A DNA stretch of 64,000 nucleotides from Nothopassalora personata (taxonomy: Eukaryota > Ascomycota > Dothideomycetes > Mycosphaerellales > Mycosphaerellaceae): the NCBI GenBank assembly GCA_033816765.1, contig CM066296.1:1364001-1428000 (forward strand), read 5' to 3'. This document shows positions 1 to 8,829 of the stretch, piece after piece; positions within the stretch are counted from its first letter, which is position 1; the number at the start of each line of letters is the position of its first letter. Position numbers and translations under genes: made by a program. Under the pieces are notes generated by a model. That model saw only the letters and a program-made list of their open reading frames with translations, made no database searches and was not told the origin of the DNA.

Positions 1-2040
1 TCTTACCCGGCCGATGCTCTACTACAAAATTAAAAGACTATAGGAACGTAGCCTATCGAGCTTACCGCCCATTTAGCTACTTTACTATTATAAAGCCCTA
101 TAGGTTAGCGTAGTCGACTAGTACTCGTACCGTATACGTAGCGCCCTCTAAGTATGGCCTCTAATGCTTAAAAGCCTTAACTACTGTAAGTAGCTCCTAA
201 TCGTGCGTCTTATAGTTGTACTTAGCTAGTATTATCTTACGTAAATAGAACGCGATAGGATGCTACTTAGTACTAAACAATTGGGATATAATACCTACGA
301 TCGCGAAACCTAAGGCATCCGTCTCGACTCGCGTACGTAGCGTAGGATCGAAGTGCCTAAGTATTAGTGCACCTAAGAATCCGGCCTTAAGCTATCGAAA
401 CGCCTACTCTTCGCTTAAGGTCCACGTAAGAGGGCCGTGCTTCTTGCCGTCCTTAGATCCCTTTAGTAGGTCCGTTAGGGGCTTATAGACCCTTAAGTAT
501 CCTTCTATAAAACGCCGGTAGAAGTTACAAAACCTAAGGAAGGACTAGACCTTATAAAAGGTCGTAGGTGTAGGCTATTCCTCGATAGCGGCTACCCTAC
601 TCCTATCTATCGACACGCCTACGGCGCTTACGACAAACCTAAGGAACTCTACACTCTCCTAGAAGAAGTAACACTTCTTAGGGTTTGCGAACAGGGTAAA
701 CTTTCGTAGCCTCTCTAGTACCGCGCGTACGGCTCGTACGTGTGCCTCACGCGTCTCGCTATAGATAAGGATATTATCTAGGTAGACTACGTAAATGTTA
801 TTAACTAAGCCGGTTAGCGCCTTGTTAATATACCCTTAAAAGGTTGCCGGTACGTTAGTTAACCCGAACGGCATTACTAGGTACTCGTAGTGTCCGTATC
901 GCGTGCGAAACGTAGTCTTCTACTTATCGCCTCGCTTAATAGGGATACGATAGTAGGCGTCCTTTAAATCGATTGTAGTAAAGAACCTAGAACCTAACAG
1001 CCTATCTAGCGTCTCGCTAATTAGGGGTAGGGGGTATTGGTTCTTTACTATAATCTTATTTAGGCCTCTGTAATTAATATAGAGCCTAAGAGTGCTATTC
1101 TTCTTTAGCACAAATAGGATAGGCGCACCCGCCTCGCTTACGGACCGCCTAATCCACCCCTTCTCTATTGCTTACGTAAGGTACTCCTTTAAGGCCTCTA
1201 ACTTAGTTAAGGACTGGTAGTACAGCGGCTTAAAAGGGGGTTTCTTTCCTTTAACGAGATCAATCGTATACTTAACCCCGTCGGGTATCTTACGCTTTGC
1301 CTACTTATTAGGTACGTATACATCTCGGAAGTCTATAAATTCTTTAGGCTACGAGGGGCCCTCTCCTTTAGGTACTACTATAGTAATAGCCCGAACACTT
1401 ATCGTATAAACCTGCTTTAAGCTCTCGAGATCCTTAAGGAACTCGCGTGCGTTACGCTACTAAACCGTAGGCGTCTCTATACCGTAGTACTACTAGTTAT
1501 CCTTATCGGCCTTTACTATCCAATTACGATGCCGCTAGGGTCTACCTAAAATTACTAATGGCCTACCCATAGGTACCGCGTAGTAGATAGCGTCACTTAC
1601 GCGCTCTACTCCCGCGTTATTAGCGAGTCGCAGCCAAACCGTAAAGGCGCCGTAGCAATACCCTAGGTTATGCGTATACGACTCTAACTTCGGTAGCCTT
1701 GCCCTATTAATAGGTTATATTTAATGTCGGAGTATATACTTATACGATACTAGGCTAAGATCCGTATAGTTATCTAGGAGAAACGTAGCCTCGCGAAAGC
1801 CCTTACGAGTCTCGACTACGCCTCGTAAGTAATGCGCTAGATACGTATCTACTCGCCTTAAGGGGTCGACTTTAGGAAAACTCGGACTTAGGAGCGACCT
1901 ACTTATAGTCCTCTACCTTTTCCCTAGTCGCTACGATAGACACATATCTACTCGCCTTAAGGGGTCGACTTTAGGAAAACTCGGACTTAGGAGCGACCTA
2001 CTTCTAGTCCTCTGCCTTTTCCCTAGTCGCTACCCTTCTT
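1..2040 (-). pseudogene. F2 pol remnant (protease, RT, RNase H)
   Basis: Reading leftwards on the minus strand, 1111-920 is an uninterrupted RT palm fragment containing YPLPLISETLDRL followed by a FTTIDLKDAYYRI block, the diagnostic Ty3 RT motifs A and B region. The left edge (about 1-25) reads VEHRPGK, the tail of RNase H just before the usual ADALSRR. Protease should lie around 1440-1800 but I do not see a clean catalytic triad. Stops from RIP occur throughout apart from the 63-residue RT window. A 99-bp tandem duplication lies at its upstream end (1846-2034). Non-functional. Confidence 0.8.
1846..2034. repeat. 99-bp tandem duplication in F2 copy A
   Basis: TATCTACTCGCCTTAAGGGG begins at 1846 and again at 1945, giving a period of 99 bp (33 codons, frame preserved). 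The second unit runs to about 2034 before diverging. F2 copy B (about 30100-30190) has a single unit, so the duplication is specific to copy A or its lineage. It lies in the Gag-protease linker on the minus strand. Confidence 0.85.
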
Positions 2041-2049
2041 AGTTAGAGC

Positions 2050-3170
2050 CTTCGTAGCGTCTACCCTACGAACCGCTTACGCGTTACGGTCCTTCCATAG
2101 GTGCCTATTCGGGCAATCCGTCTTAATGTAACCCTTCTTATAGTATCTATAGTACTCCGCTTTAGTCCTATCGAAGGTTATAGACGATCCGCCGGCGTCC
2201 CGCTAGTAACTCGCACCCGGGTCGCGCGACGCCTAACTATACTTCTACTACTTCGAGCTACGATCGCTTCGCCCTTAGTCGCCCTTAGTCTCTCGCCTAC
2301 GGCGACTATGCTACCCGCGGTCGTACCCTCCGCTACTACGCTCCGTGCTTTCAATGCGCGAAGCTAGGATTACTAGTTCCTCTCTAGTTGTTAGGATGTT
2401 ATAAAACTTAACGATTGCGGACCGTAGGCTAGGCGTAAGCTTAGCGAGTATGTGTCGTACGCGTTGCGCCTCCGTATAGTCCCCTAACTAATCCTCTATA
2501 ACATCTAGCTTAGTCGTAAACTAACGTACTGTCTAGTTGTCCTTCTATTTCACCGCCTTATACTCTAACATTACGTTAAGTACGCGGTTTATAGGATTAC
2601 CGTATACGTCTCGATAGAACTCCTTAAAGTCCTAGTATATATACCCTTTAAGGTTAAGGACGCTATAGTTAGCGTACTATCGCTTACTTGCCTCTCCGCT
2701 TAGGTATATAACCCTATATAGGACCTTTAACTCGTTCGTCGCATACGTGCCGCCTAAGAGGGTAAAGATAAGAGAGAGCTCCCTTAGGAATACCCGTGCT
2801 TTCTTAATCGAGTCCCCTCTAAAAGGCGTAGGTTCTTTAAGACGTAAACGTGTCGTATGCGATGCGACCGCGCCTCGAGCTACGATATTATCGTTAGTTA
2901 CTATAGATAGAGGAGGGGGGGGGGAGTAGGGGATGGTTCTCCGCCGGATTCGCCCTAAGGGTCCGCCGGCGGTACGCTTACGTCCCGTAAGATCTCTAAC
3001 TGTTTAATCTCCCTCTATATCTCCTTCTCCTTAACCTCTACCCGAAGGGCATCCTTCCTTACGACTAAGGCTACACGCCTCGCTTATTACTAGGCCCTAG
3101 GGCTTAGGGAAGCCGTAGGCGTAGCGCTGCTATCGTCGCGTTCGGACTCTATAGCGTATATAGATTGTAA
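2050..3170 (-). pseudogene. F2 gag remnant with CCHC knuckle
   Basis: Minus-strand Gag. At about 2150-2108 the translation reads YKKGYIKTDCP; allowing RIP changes of Cys and His codons (TGY to TAY, CAY to TAY) it fits a C-x2-C-x4-H-x4-C nucleic-acid-binding knuckle, placed as usual at the Gag C-terminus just before protease. Further upstream (about 3080-2990) a charged stretch reads DALRVEVKEKEI and continues as a likely N-terminal coiled coil. No open frame covers it. Confidence 0.65.
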
Positions 3171-3385
3171 CGAAGAGAAGAATTAGAACTGTTAAAGGGA
3201 TGTCGTAATATATAGCACGCCTACGACCTACTAGTCGTAGATGAACTAATTCTTGCCTTTTGTTTAAGACGCATCGCGCGTCGCAAGGTCTACTTATACG
3301 TGTCACGTGCGGCTTAGTAGCCGGTCGCGACCGCATGTTATATATAAGGCTACATGTAGGGGTTAGCCACTAGGCTACCCCTTAC
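3171..3385 (-). other. F2 5' leader, no gene seen
   Basis: RIP-altered sequence upstream of the F2 Gag remnant. It contains a short hyphenated inverted repeat around 3352-3382 (GTAGGGGTTAGCC / GGCTACCCC). It may include part of the F2 LTR, but I could not find a second copy to prove this. Confidence 0.4.
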
Positions 3386-3847
3386 ATATAGAGTGTCTTT
3401 AAGGTATTGGCTTATAGTAAGCCGTATAGAGTCCTTTTCTAGATTACCTATTACTTAGTATTAAACTAAGCTCCTTAATAGAATAGATAGGGTAGACTTC
3501 TGCTTCCTAGATGTTTTCTACTATAATAGCAAGGGATACAAGTAACCTACACTAATATAGGTTGCTCTTACTCCTACATAAACCCGGGCTTATAACCTAT
3601 TAAGTTAAGACCTTATAGGATATGTAGTTAGTAGCGGAGTAGAGTAAGAGATTAATCTTTAACTAGCTAATAGCTACAGGGCATATAGCAATATATTAGG
3701 AACTAATGTGTTAATTATGTTGTTTTATGTCTATCTAAGCTAAAGGGGAGAGAAGGTATCTTCCGATAAGCTAAGTTATCGTAGATGCCTTAGGCTATTA
3801 GATCACAACCTAACTGTTAGCTCCCCCTAAGATGCTACATCTTAACA
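3386..3847 (-). mobile_element. Copia fragment: 5' LTR plus start of internal region
   Basis: Reverse complement of the copia sequence 11820-12280. The LTR is 3598-3847 and the internal part 3386-3597 matches the region just after the primer-binding site, then stops at the F2 junction. The primer-binding site is visible as ACCCGGGCTTATAACC at 3582-3597 (minus-strand GGTTATAAGCCCGGGT). It interrupts the F1 integrase at 3848, so it inserted there. The rest of the element was lost when this end was joined to F2. Confidence 0.85.
3598..3847 (-). repeat. Copia LTR (250 bp)
   Basis: On the minus strand it begins TGTTAAGATG (3847 leftwards) and ends with a RIP-altered TTAATA at 3598. It matches the 247-bp LTRs at 11820-12066 and 17188-17434, with about 3 extra bases near 3715-3725. 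Confidence 0.88.
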
Positions 3848-5024
3848 ATAGACCTAATATAACGTAGCTTCTTATTCCTATAGATAAGACTTAAGGTGTT
3901 ACGCTACATTAAACAATACGTATACTACTAACGAAATAAGGCTACGAGACACGCTAAATACGGTTATCTACAGTTTAGGACACTACCGACGAAACCATAG
4001 AACGAAGTTATAATAGACTTTATTACGAAACTCCCGCCGTTAAGAGACTAAGTTACGAAATAACTATACGACATAATACTAGTTATAGTTAATAGACTTA
4101 CGAAATACGTACACTTAATTCCTACATCGGAAACGTACAATATAGAGCAGCTCGGATACCTCGTACTAGATAGACTTATCCGATACTACGGATTCCCTTA
4201 AACATTTATAACGGATAGAGATAAGCTATTTACATCGAACTACTAGAAGACGCTTATAGGAACGATCGGAATTAAACATAAGCTATTAATAGCATATTAT
4301 CCGGAAATAGACGGATAAACCAAAAGGATAAATTAAACGCTAGAACAATACCTACGATACTACATTAATTATGTATAAGACAACTAGGTTTCATTACTAC
4401 TAATAGCGTAGATTGCACTAAACAACTATAAATTAGAGATAACTTTAACGACGCTATTCTATGCAAACTTTAGAAAAGATCCTAACCTATTTAGAATACC
4501 TAGATCCTACCTATAAGCTGAAAGAGCGATCGTAACGACGGATACTCTTAAGGAAGTGCATAAAGAAACACGTAAGGCGATCGAAGATATATAATAAAAA
4601 CTGTCTCGATAACGGTAGGATACGAGAAAAATAGCACCTCTACTAAAAGAGGGGGATAAGGTCTATCTCCTTATAAAAAACTTAAAAATAAGGAGATAGA
4701 CTAAGAAACTAGATTACGTTAAGGTCGGACCATTTTTTATCGATAAAGTTATAGGACTAGTTAATTACCGCCTACGACTACTACCTAACGTAAAAATCTA
4801 CCTAGTCTTCTACATCTCTAAGTTAGAACCCGTAGACGCCGAAACACCCTACTAGGAGAGCTTCTATTTCGAACTAGAAGTAGAAAACGAATTTGAAGTC
4901 GAAAAAATCCTAGATAAGAAAGGTTAGCGATACCTTGTTAAGTAGAAAGGATACGACAAATTAGAAAATACCTAGGAACTAAAACAAAACCTACAAAACT
5001 GTTAGTAAAAGATTCGACAATACT
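3848..5024 (+). pseudogene. F1 pol remnant: integrase and chromodomain
   Basis: Translated piecewise it matches pol residues about 772-1165 of the intact F1: the HHCC end of the zinc-binding domain near 3900-3945, the DDE core, and a chromodomain near 4880-5000. Many CAG/TGG codons are now TAG. No function expected. Confidence 0.85.
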
Positions 5025-5076
5025 AAAAACGGGTCCGCCGATACGACTAACGACAATCGATCTCTCGGCCGACGAG

Positions 5077-5150
5077 CGACTAGGGTAGGAATCGAACCTA
5101 CGACCTTAAGAGTATAGATAGCTTACGCTCTACCACTAAGCTACCTAGCC
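5077..5150 (-). ncRNA. tRNA-like module in F1 variant c
   Basis: 74 nt on the minus strand. Acceptor arms GGCTAGG and CCTAGTC pair over 7 bp, a D arm has GCTT/GAGC, and a T arm is GTAGG-TTCGATT-CCTAC. An RNA polymerase III A box (TAGCTTAGTGG) and an exact B box (GGTTCGATTCC) are present, and T5 follows on the same strand at 5029-5025. The anticodon arm is abnormal (about 4 bp with an 11-nt loop), so I do not call it a decoding tRNA. Same length and position as the copies at 8694-8767 and 21692-21765. Confidence 0.6.
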
Positions 5151-5212
5151 GATTAATAAGAATAGGGACATAACTTATAAGTAAATACCCTAACGAGTCT
5201 CTACCCTTAGGG

Positions 5213-5747
5213 ACTCGCCCTAAGGCTCCGCTCCGGAAAGCGCCGCCTAGTTATTTACGGGCTATCTAGTAGAACTAGAAGGGATAGGGAAATCGATCGC
5301 GTTATTAACAAAGTCGATCGAGGACTATATAGTAGGAGAGAGGCTAATAGTCGTATCGGTAGTAGGATAATCGACGTCCTTAATCTCTCTAGAGGCCTCT
5401 ATTTCGGCCTCTAGATACTACGCCTTCTTACGCGCGCGCTCCTCCGCTTAGCGAAGTATTACCTTGTCCCGCATTAACCGTACTAAGATCTCCGTAAGTT
5501 CTTCCTTATCTTTTTCGACCTTTTTCTAGTACTCCTCCCGGGTCCTATTAAGAGACTCCTAGGATAGGTTTATATACTTACGCCCGCGACGAACATACTC
5601 CGAACACCGAAGCCGAAAGTTGCCTTCTATAGCGACGTAAGATTAACCGTTAAAGAAGCAATAGTTACACGCGAGATCTACTAGACGACCGTGTTCGTTA
5701 ATTTCCTTAGCGAGCCGGAGACGGTTTTTAGAAGAAGAAGAAGACAT
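5213..5747 (-). pseudogene. Antisense zinc-cluster coiled-coil gene remnant (F1c)
   Basis: Antisense to its retrotransposon. ATG on the minus strand at 5747-5745 opens with MSSSSS, followed by a cysteine-rich block (about 5660-5565) reading ACNYC then RCSEYVRRGRKY. Counting the TAC/TAT codons that would be TGC/TGT before RIP as Cys, the spacing is C-x2-C-x6-C-x10-C-x2-C-x6-C, within the Zn2Cys6 consensus. A long charged coiled-coil-like segment follows (to about 5400), then a Ser/Thr/Pro-rich tail. The start lies 78 bp from the LTR, as in the intact copy (88 bp). The 3' end is uncertain. Confidence 0.6.
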
Positions 5748-5824
5748 CGTTATAGGCCGCGAAGAGGGGACATTATGTTATCTTATATAAGCTTCGGGAC
5801 GAAGCTAGGCTAGAAGGGGGATAG

Positions 5825-6216
5825 TATTACGGTCCGGATTAAGCTACGACGACACACCTAACTATTAGCTATAGAAATCACGTGCGCCGTACGAGATTAC
5901 TCGCTTACTAGCGACTTAGTAATTTAAGATTACTCGCTTACTAGCGATTAAGTAATTAAGACTAAGACTAGCAATGCCTCCTTTATATTTAGGAACGCTA
6001 AAAACCCTTATAGTTTAGAGGCGTTTAACTTACTGTTTAATATTACTATTTAGAATATACTATAACCTAACCTCTACCTTACTGCTACTTAGCCTTTATA
6101 AGACAAGATAGCTACTGCTTTATTACTCTCCCTTAACTTCCTATCGGCCCGAGAACAAACCCGATTAAGCTTATCTTCTTAACTTGTAATATTATTAGGT
6201 TATACTAAACCTAACA
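5825..6216 (+). repeat. 3' LTR of F1 variant c (392 bp)
   Basis: Begins TATTACGG (RIP form of TGTTACGG) and ends CCTAACA. The 3' two-thirds match the other F1 LTRs, including the TATTTAGG core promoter box. The 5' part is unique and carries two copies of ATTACTCGCTTACTAGCGA (about 5896-5955). Preceded by a purine-rich AGAAGGGGGATAG tract. Confidence 0.88.
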
Positions 6217-7054
6217 TTTAGGCCTCTTACCTTACTACGCCCTAACAATCTCCTTACGATATTCCCGACTCCCTAACATCGAGTAGGCGTTAAACCTTAA
6301 GAACTCTAATAAGAACGCCCTCCTACAACGTGCCTTGTTAGTAAGCTACCTAGGTAGCCTTATAACTACGCGCCGGATAGTAGTTTCGCAATTACGCTTA
6401 AACCTACCCTAGAAATCATCCTTCTTAATAGATGCCCGAGGCGGATACTAGTCTATTAGGTCGCTAAACCGCTCCTAGAACTTAGTAGCATTAGTGCTAT
6501 TAAAGAACGGATTCTTAGCACCTCCTAGAGGTAGAAAGCGAGGGCTAGCGTTTTCTATTACTACTATAACCTTAACCGTAAACCTTAGACCTTGAACCGT
6601 AATTTTAACCTTATAAACTAGATGCTAACACGCTACCGGGTGTACACTTAATAACCCCCCTTATTAACTACTAAAAATAATGTCTACTAACTACCCTATG
6701 TAGGCCTGTCCGAGTTATAGTGATATAGAGCGGTGCTTACGTAAGCAGGGGTATTTACCGGTCCCGGGACCGGGAAATTAGGTCACGTAACGAGCAGCGT
6801 AGTAGCTAGATAAAATAAGAGGATTAGCGGACCCTAAACCCCTATACCCTCTACTCGAGAGGTATAAATTGAATTGTTTTCTTAATGCTACGCTTACAAT
6901 GCTTAGCTGCGCATTATATATCTTAATAGCTATACTAGGTCCTACTAGCTTACCTAAATGTCTAATTAAACCTAAATGAAATTAGAGCAAGTTAGACCTA
7001 AGGGACCCCCCCACCTCTAAACCTAAGGTTAACACAACCTATTAGTCGTTAATA
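6217..7054 (-). mobile_element. F3 fragment: 5' LTR and Gag start
   Basis: Reverse complement of 39480-40795. The 5' LTR is 6678-7054 (ends read TAATGTCTAC at 6678 and CGTTAATA at 7054). 6217-6677 is the leader plus the N-terminal Gag coding region, matching PRFPPLGGAKNPFFNGTN of the larger F3 copy. It is cut on the left by the F1c 3' LTR, which inserted here. It contains the recurrent palindrome at 6753-6778 and an adjacent GGTCACGTAAC box. Confidence 0.85.
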
Positions 7055-7197
7055 ATAGACTATACTTCTAATAACTAAGTAAGTAGTATAGTATATAGTA
7101 GCTCTATACCTACTACTATATAGTTGATATAGTAGATCTTAAATATATATAGTCTAGATACTAATAATATATATAGAAGTATACCGGAATACTAAAG
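7055..7197. other. AT-rich flank, no gene seen
   Basis: 143 bp, very AT-rich, rich in TATATA and imperfect inverted repeats (ACTATACTTCTA against TAGAAGTATA). It flanks the F3 5' LTR and matches no other part of the window, so it may be a scrap of pre-insertion host DNA. Confidence 0.5.
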
Positions 7198-7315
7198 TGT
7201 TAGGTTTAGTATAACCTAATAATATTATAAGTTAAGAAGATAAGCTTAATCGGGTTTATTCTCGGGCCGATAGGAAGTTAAGAAAGAGTAATAAAGCAGT
7301 AGCTATCTTGTCTCG
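7198..7315 (-). repeat. Partial F1 LTR (118 bp)
   Basis: Minus-strand F1 LTR terminus beginning TGTTAGGTTTAGTATAACC and ending abruptly at TCTCG, where a full F1 LTR starts at 7316. The neighbouring element therefore inserted into an older F1 LTR. The missing remainder of this LTR is not found on the far side (20054), so the locus was later rearranged. Confidence 0.8.
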
Positions 7316-7719
7316 TATTAGGTTTAGTATAACCTAATAATATTACAAGTTAAGAAGACAAGCTTAATTAGGTTTGTTCTCGGGCCGATAGAAAGTCGAG
7401 GGAGAGTAATAAAGTAGTAGCTATCTTATCTTATAAAGACTAAGTAGTAGTAAGGTAGAGGTTAGGTTATAGTGTATTCTAAACAGTAATATTAAATAGT
7501 GAGTTAAACGCATTAAAACTATAAGGGTTTCTTAGCGTTCCTAAATATAAAGGAGATTCGTAGATCTCGGTAATTAGTCTAATTATTCTAAGTATAAGCA
7601 GTCTAATTAGTCTAAGTATAAGCAGTCTAATCGCTCTAAGTCTAAGCGCTTAGGTAGGATAAGTTACGTGTTTATCTTATCGTTATAATTCTAGGGTCTA
7701 TAGGAATTATTCCGTAACA
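7316..7719 (-). repeat. 3' LTR of F1 variant b (404 bp)
   Basis: Minus-strand LTR, plus-strand ends TATTAGG and CCGTAACA. Contains a tandem array of TAATTAGTCTAAGTATAAGCAG-like units near 7572-7660 in the U3 part, unlike the other F1 variants. The conserved TATA region appears as CTAAATATAAAGGAG near 7543. Confidence 0.9.
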
Positions 7720-7792
7720 CTATCCCCTTCTTAGCCTAGCTTCGTCCCGAAGCTTCTTAAGCCGTTATTATTTCTTATAGTAATAGTTAACT

Positions 7793-8640
7793 ATATCTTC
7801 TTCCTCCTATAAACGCCGTTAACGACTTACTTAGGATACTAAAGTTTCTAGTATTAAAATAGCTCTATGCACGAATTGTTAGAAGTCTTAATCCTCGGGC
7901 GTAGTAGTAAAGTGTATCGTAGGTTCTCGGTCTAGAAAGTGTTCGGCCTATATTCGAAAAGGCTATAAGGATTGCAATATACGTCTTTCTCGTCCGGAGT
8001 AGGAACGTCTCCGCGATTCGCGCGATAATCTTAAGCTAGAGCTTAAGAGGATTAAAGAGGAGGAGGTGCGGCTAAAGATACGTAAGATCCGTCTTCGGAA
8101 ACAGCTACGATTAGCTAAGCGTCGTACCGACGATACCGTCGCTAAGGAGTTAGAGGAGCTCGAGGAGGAAGAGGCGCGCGAGGAGCTAGCGTCTCTTAAG
8201 CGGGCGTCGGGGGTAGGCGGGCGTAGTAGTAAAGTGTATCGTAGGTTCTCGGTCTAGAAAGTGTTCGGCCTATATTTGAAAAGGCTATAAGGATTGCAAT
8301 GTACGTCTTTCTCGTCCGGAGTAGGAACGACTCCGCGATTCGCGCGATAATCTTAAGCTAGAGCTTAAGAGGATTAAAGAGGAGGAGGTGCGGCTAAAGA
8401 TACGTAAGATCCGTCTTCGGAAATAGCTACGATTAGCTAAGCGTCGTACCGACGATACCGTCGCTAAGGAGTTAGAGGAACTCGAGGAGGAAGAGGCGCG
8501 CGAGGAGCTAGCGTCTCTTAAGCGGGCGTCGGGGGTAGAGGCGTCGCCTTCGCTAGTTTCTTTCTCGGATATCCTAGAGATGCCCGTAAATAACTAGGCA
8601 GCGCTTTCTAGAGCGGAGCCTTAGGGCGAATCCCTAGGGG
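7793..8640 (+). pseudogene. Antisense zinc-cluster coiled-coil gene remnant (F1b)
   Basis: Plus strand, antisense to the minus-strand element. The start codon is ATA (RIP form of ATG) at 7793, 74 bp from the LTR, followed by SSSS. The cysteine block reads LCTNC, then KCIVGSRSRKCSAY and IRKGYKDC, giving C-x2-C-x11-C-x8-C-x2-(C)-x7-C if TAT is a former TGT. The first loop is longer than in the other copies. It is followed by an open highly charged segment (from 8066) rich in KIRLRKQ and ELEELEEEE, a likely coiled coil. An internal 322-bp out-of-frame tandem duplication (7897-8540) shows the gene was dead when, or after, it happened. Confidence 0.6.
7897..8540. repeat. 322-bp tandem duplication inside the F1b antisense gene
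   Basis: GGGCGTAGTAGTAAAGTG starts at 7897 and again at 8219. Units 7897-8218 and 8219-8540 are nearly identical, differing mainly by RIP-type changes (for example CAATATACG versus CAATGTACG). 322 is not a multiple of 3, so the frame shifts between units. Confidence 0.9.
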
Positions 8641-8693
8641 TAGAGACTTATTAGGGTACTTATTTATAAGTTATGTCCCTATTCTTATTAATC

Positions 8694-8767
8694 GGCTAGG
8701 TAGCTTAGTAGTAGAGCGTAAGCTATCTATACTCTTAAGGTCGTAGGTTCGATTCCTACCCTAGTCG
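8694..8767 (+). ncRNA. tRNA-like module in F1 variant b
   Basis: 74 nt. Acceptor arms 8694-8700 and 8760-8766, discriminator G8767, D arm with A box TAGCTTAGTAGT at 8701, T arm 8743-8759 with exact B box GGTTCGATTCC at 8746-8756. A TTTTT run at 8815-8819 could terminate RNA polymerase III. Anticodon arm irregular (long loop). It sits between the pol end and the antisense gene, in the orientation of the antisense gene. Confidence 0.6.
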
Positions 8768-8829
8768 CTCGTCGGCCGAGAGATCGATTATCGTTAGTCG
8801 TATCGGCGGACCCGTTTTTAGTATTGTCG

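Larger units (their letters stand above)
1..3385 (-). mobile_element. F2 gypsy element copy A, RIP-decayed, truncated both ends
   Basis: Minus-strand Ty3/gypsy element, entered at the end of RNase H (left window edge) and running through reverse transcriptase, protease and Gag to a 5' leader on the right. It is a separate family from F1: its RT motif region differs and it aligns instead with 28447-30227 and 20400-20603. CpA and TpG are strongly depleted and frames are full of TAG and TAA. The right end stops abruptly against a copia fragment near 3386 without a recognisable LTR, so the 5' LTR is missing or unrecognised. The family assignment rests on the RT and zinc-knuckle motifs; the exact right boundary is uncertain by some tens of bases. 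Confidence 0.85.
3848..6216 (+). mobile_element. F1 gypsy element (variant c), 3' half only
   Basis: Plus-strand remnant colinear with the intact F1 element from its base 36013 to the 3' LTR end. It contains integrase to chromodomain (3848-5024), a tRNA-like module (5077-5150), the antisense zinc-cluster gene remnant (about 5213-5747), a polypurine tract (about 5811-5824) and a 392-bp 3' LTR. The 5' part was lost at the copia/F2 junction. The right flank lies inside an F3 Gag remnant, so this element inserted into F3. Confidence 0.88.

Noticed and set aside
8694..8767. Calling the tRNA-like module a true tRNA gene
   Set aside because: Anticodon arm does not form a 5-bp stem with a 7-nt loop; no anticodon can be assigned.
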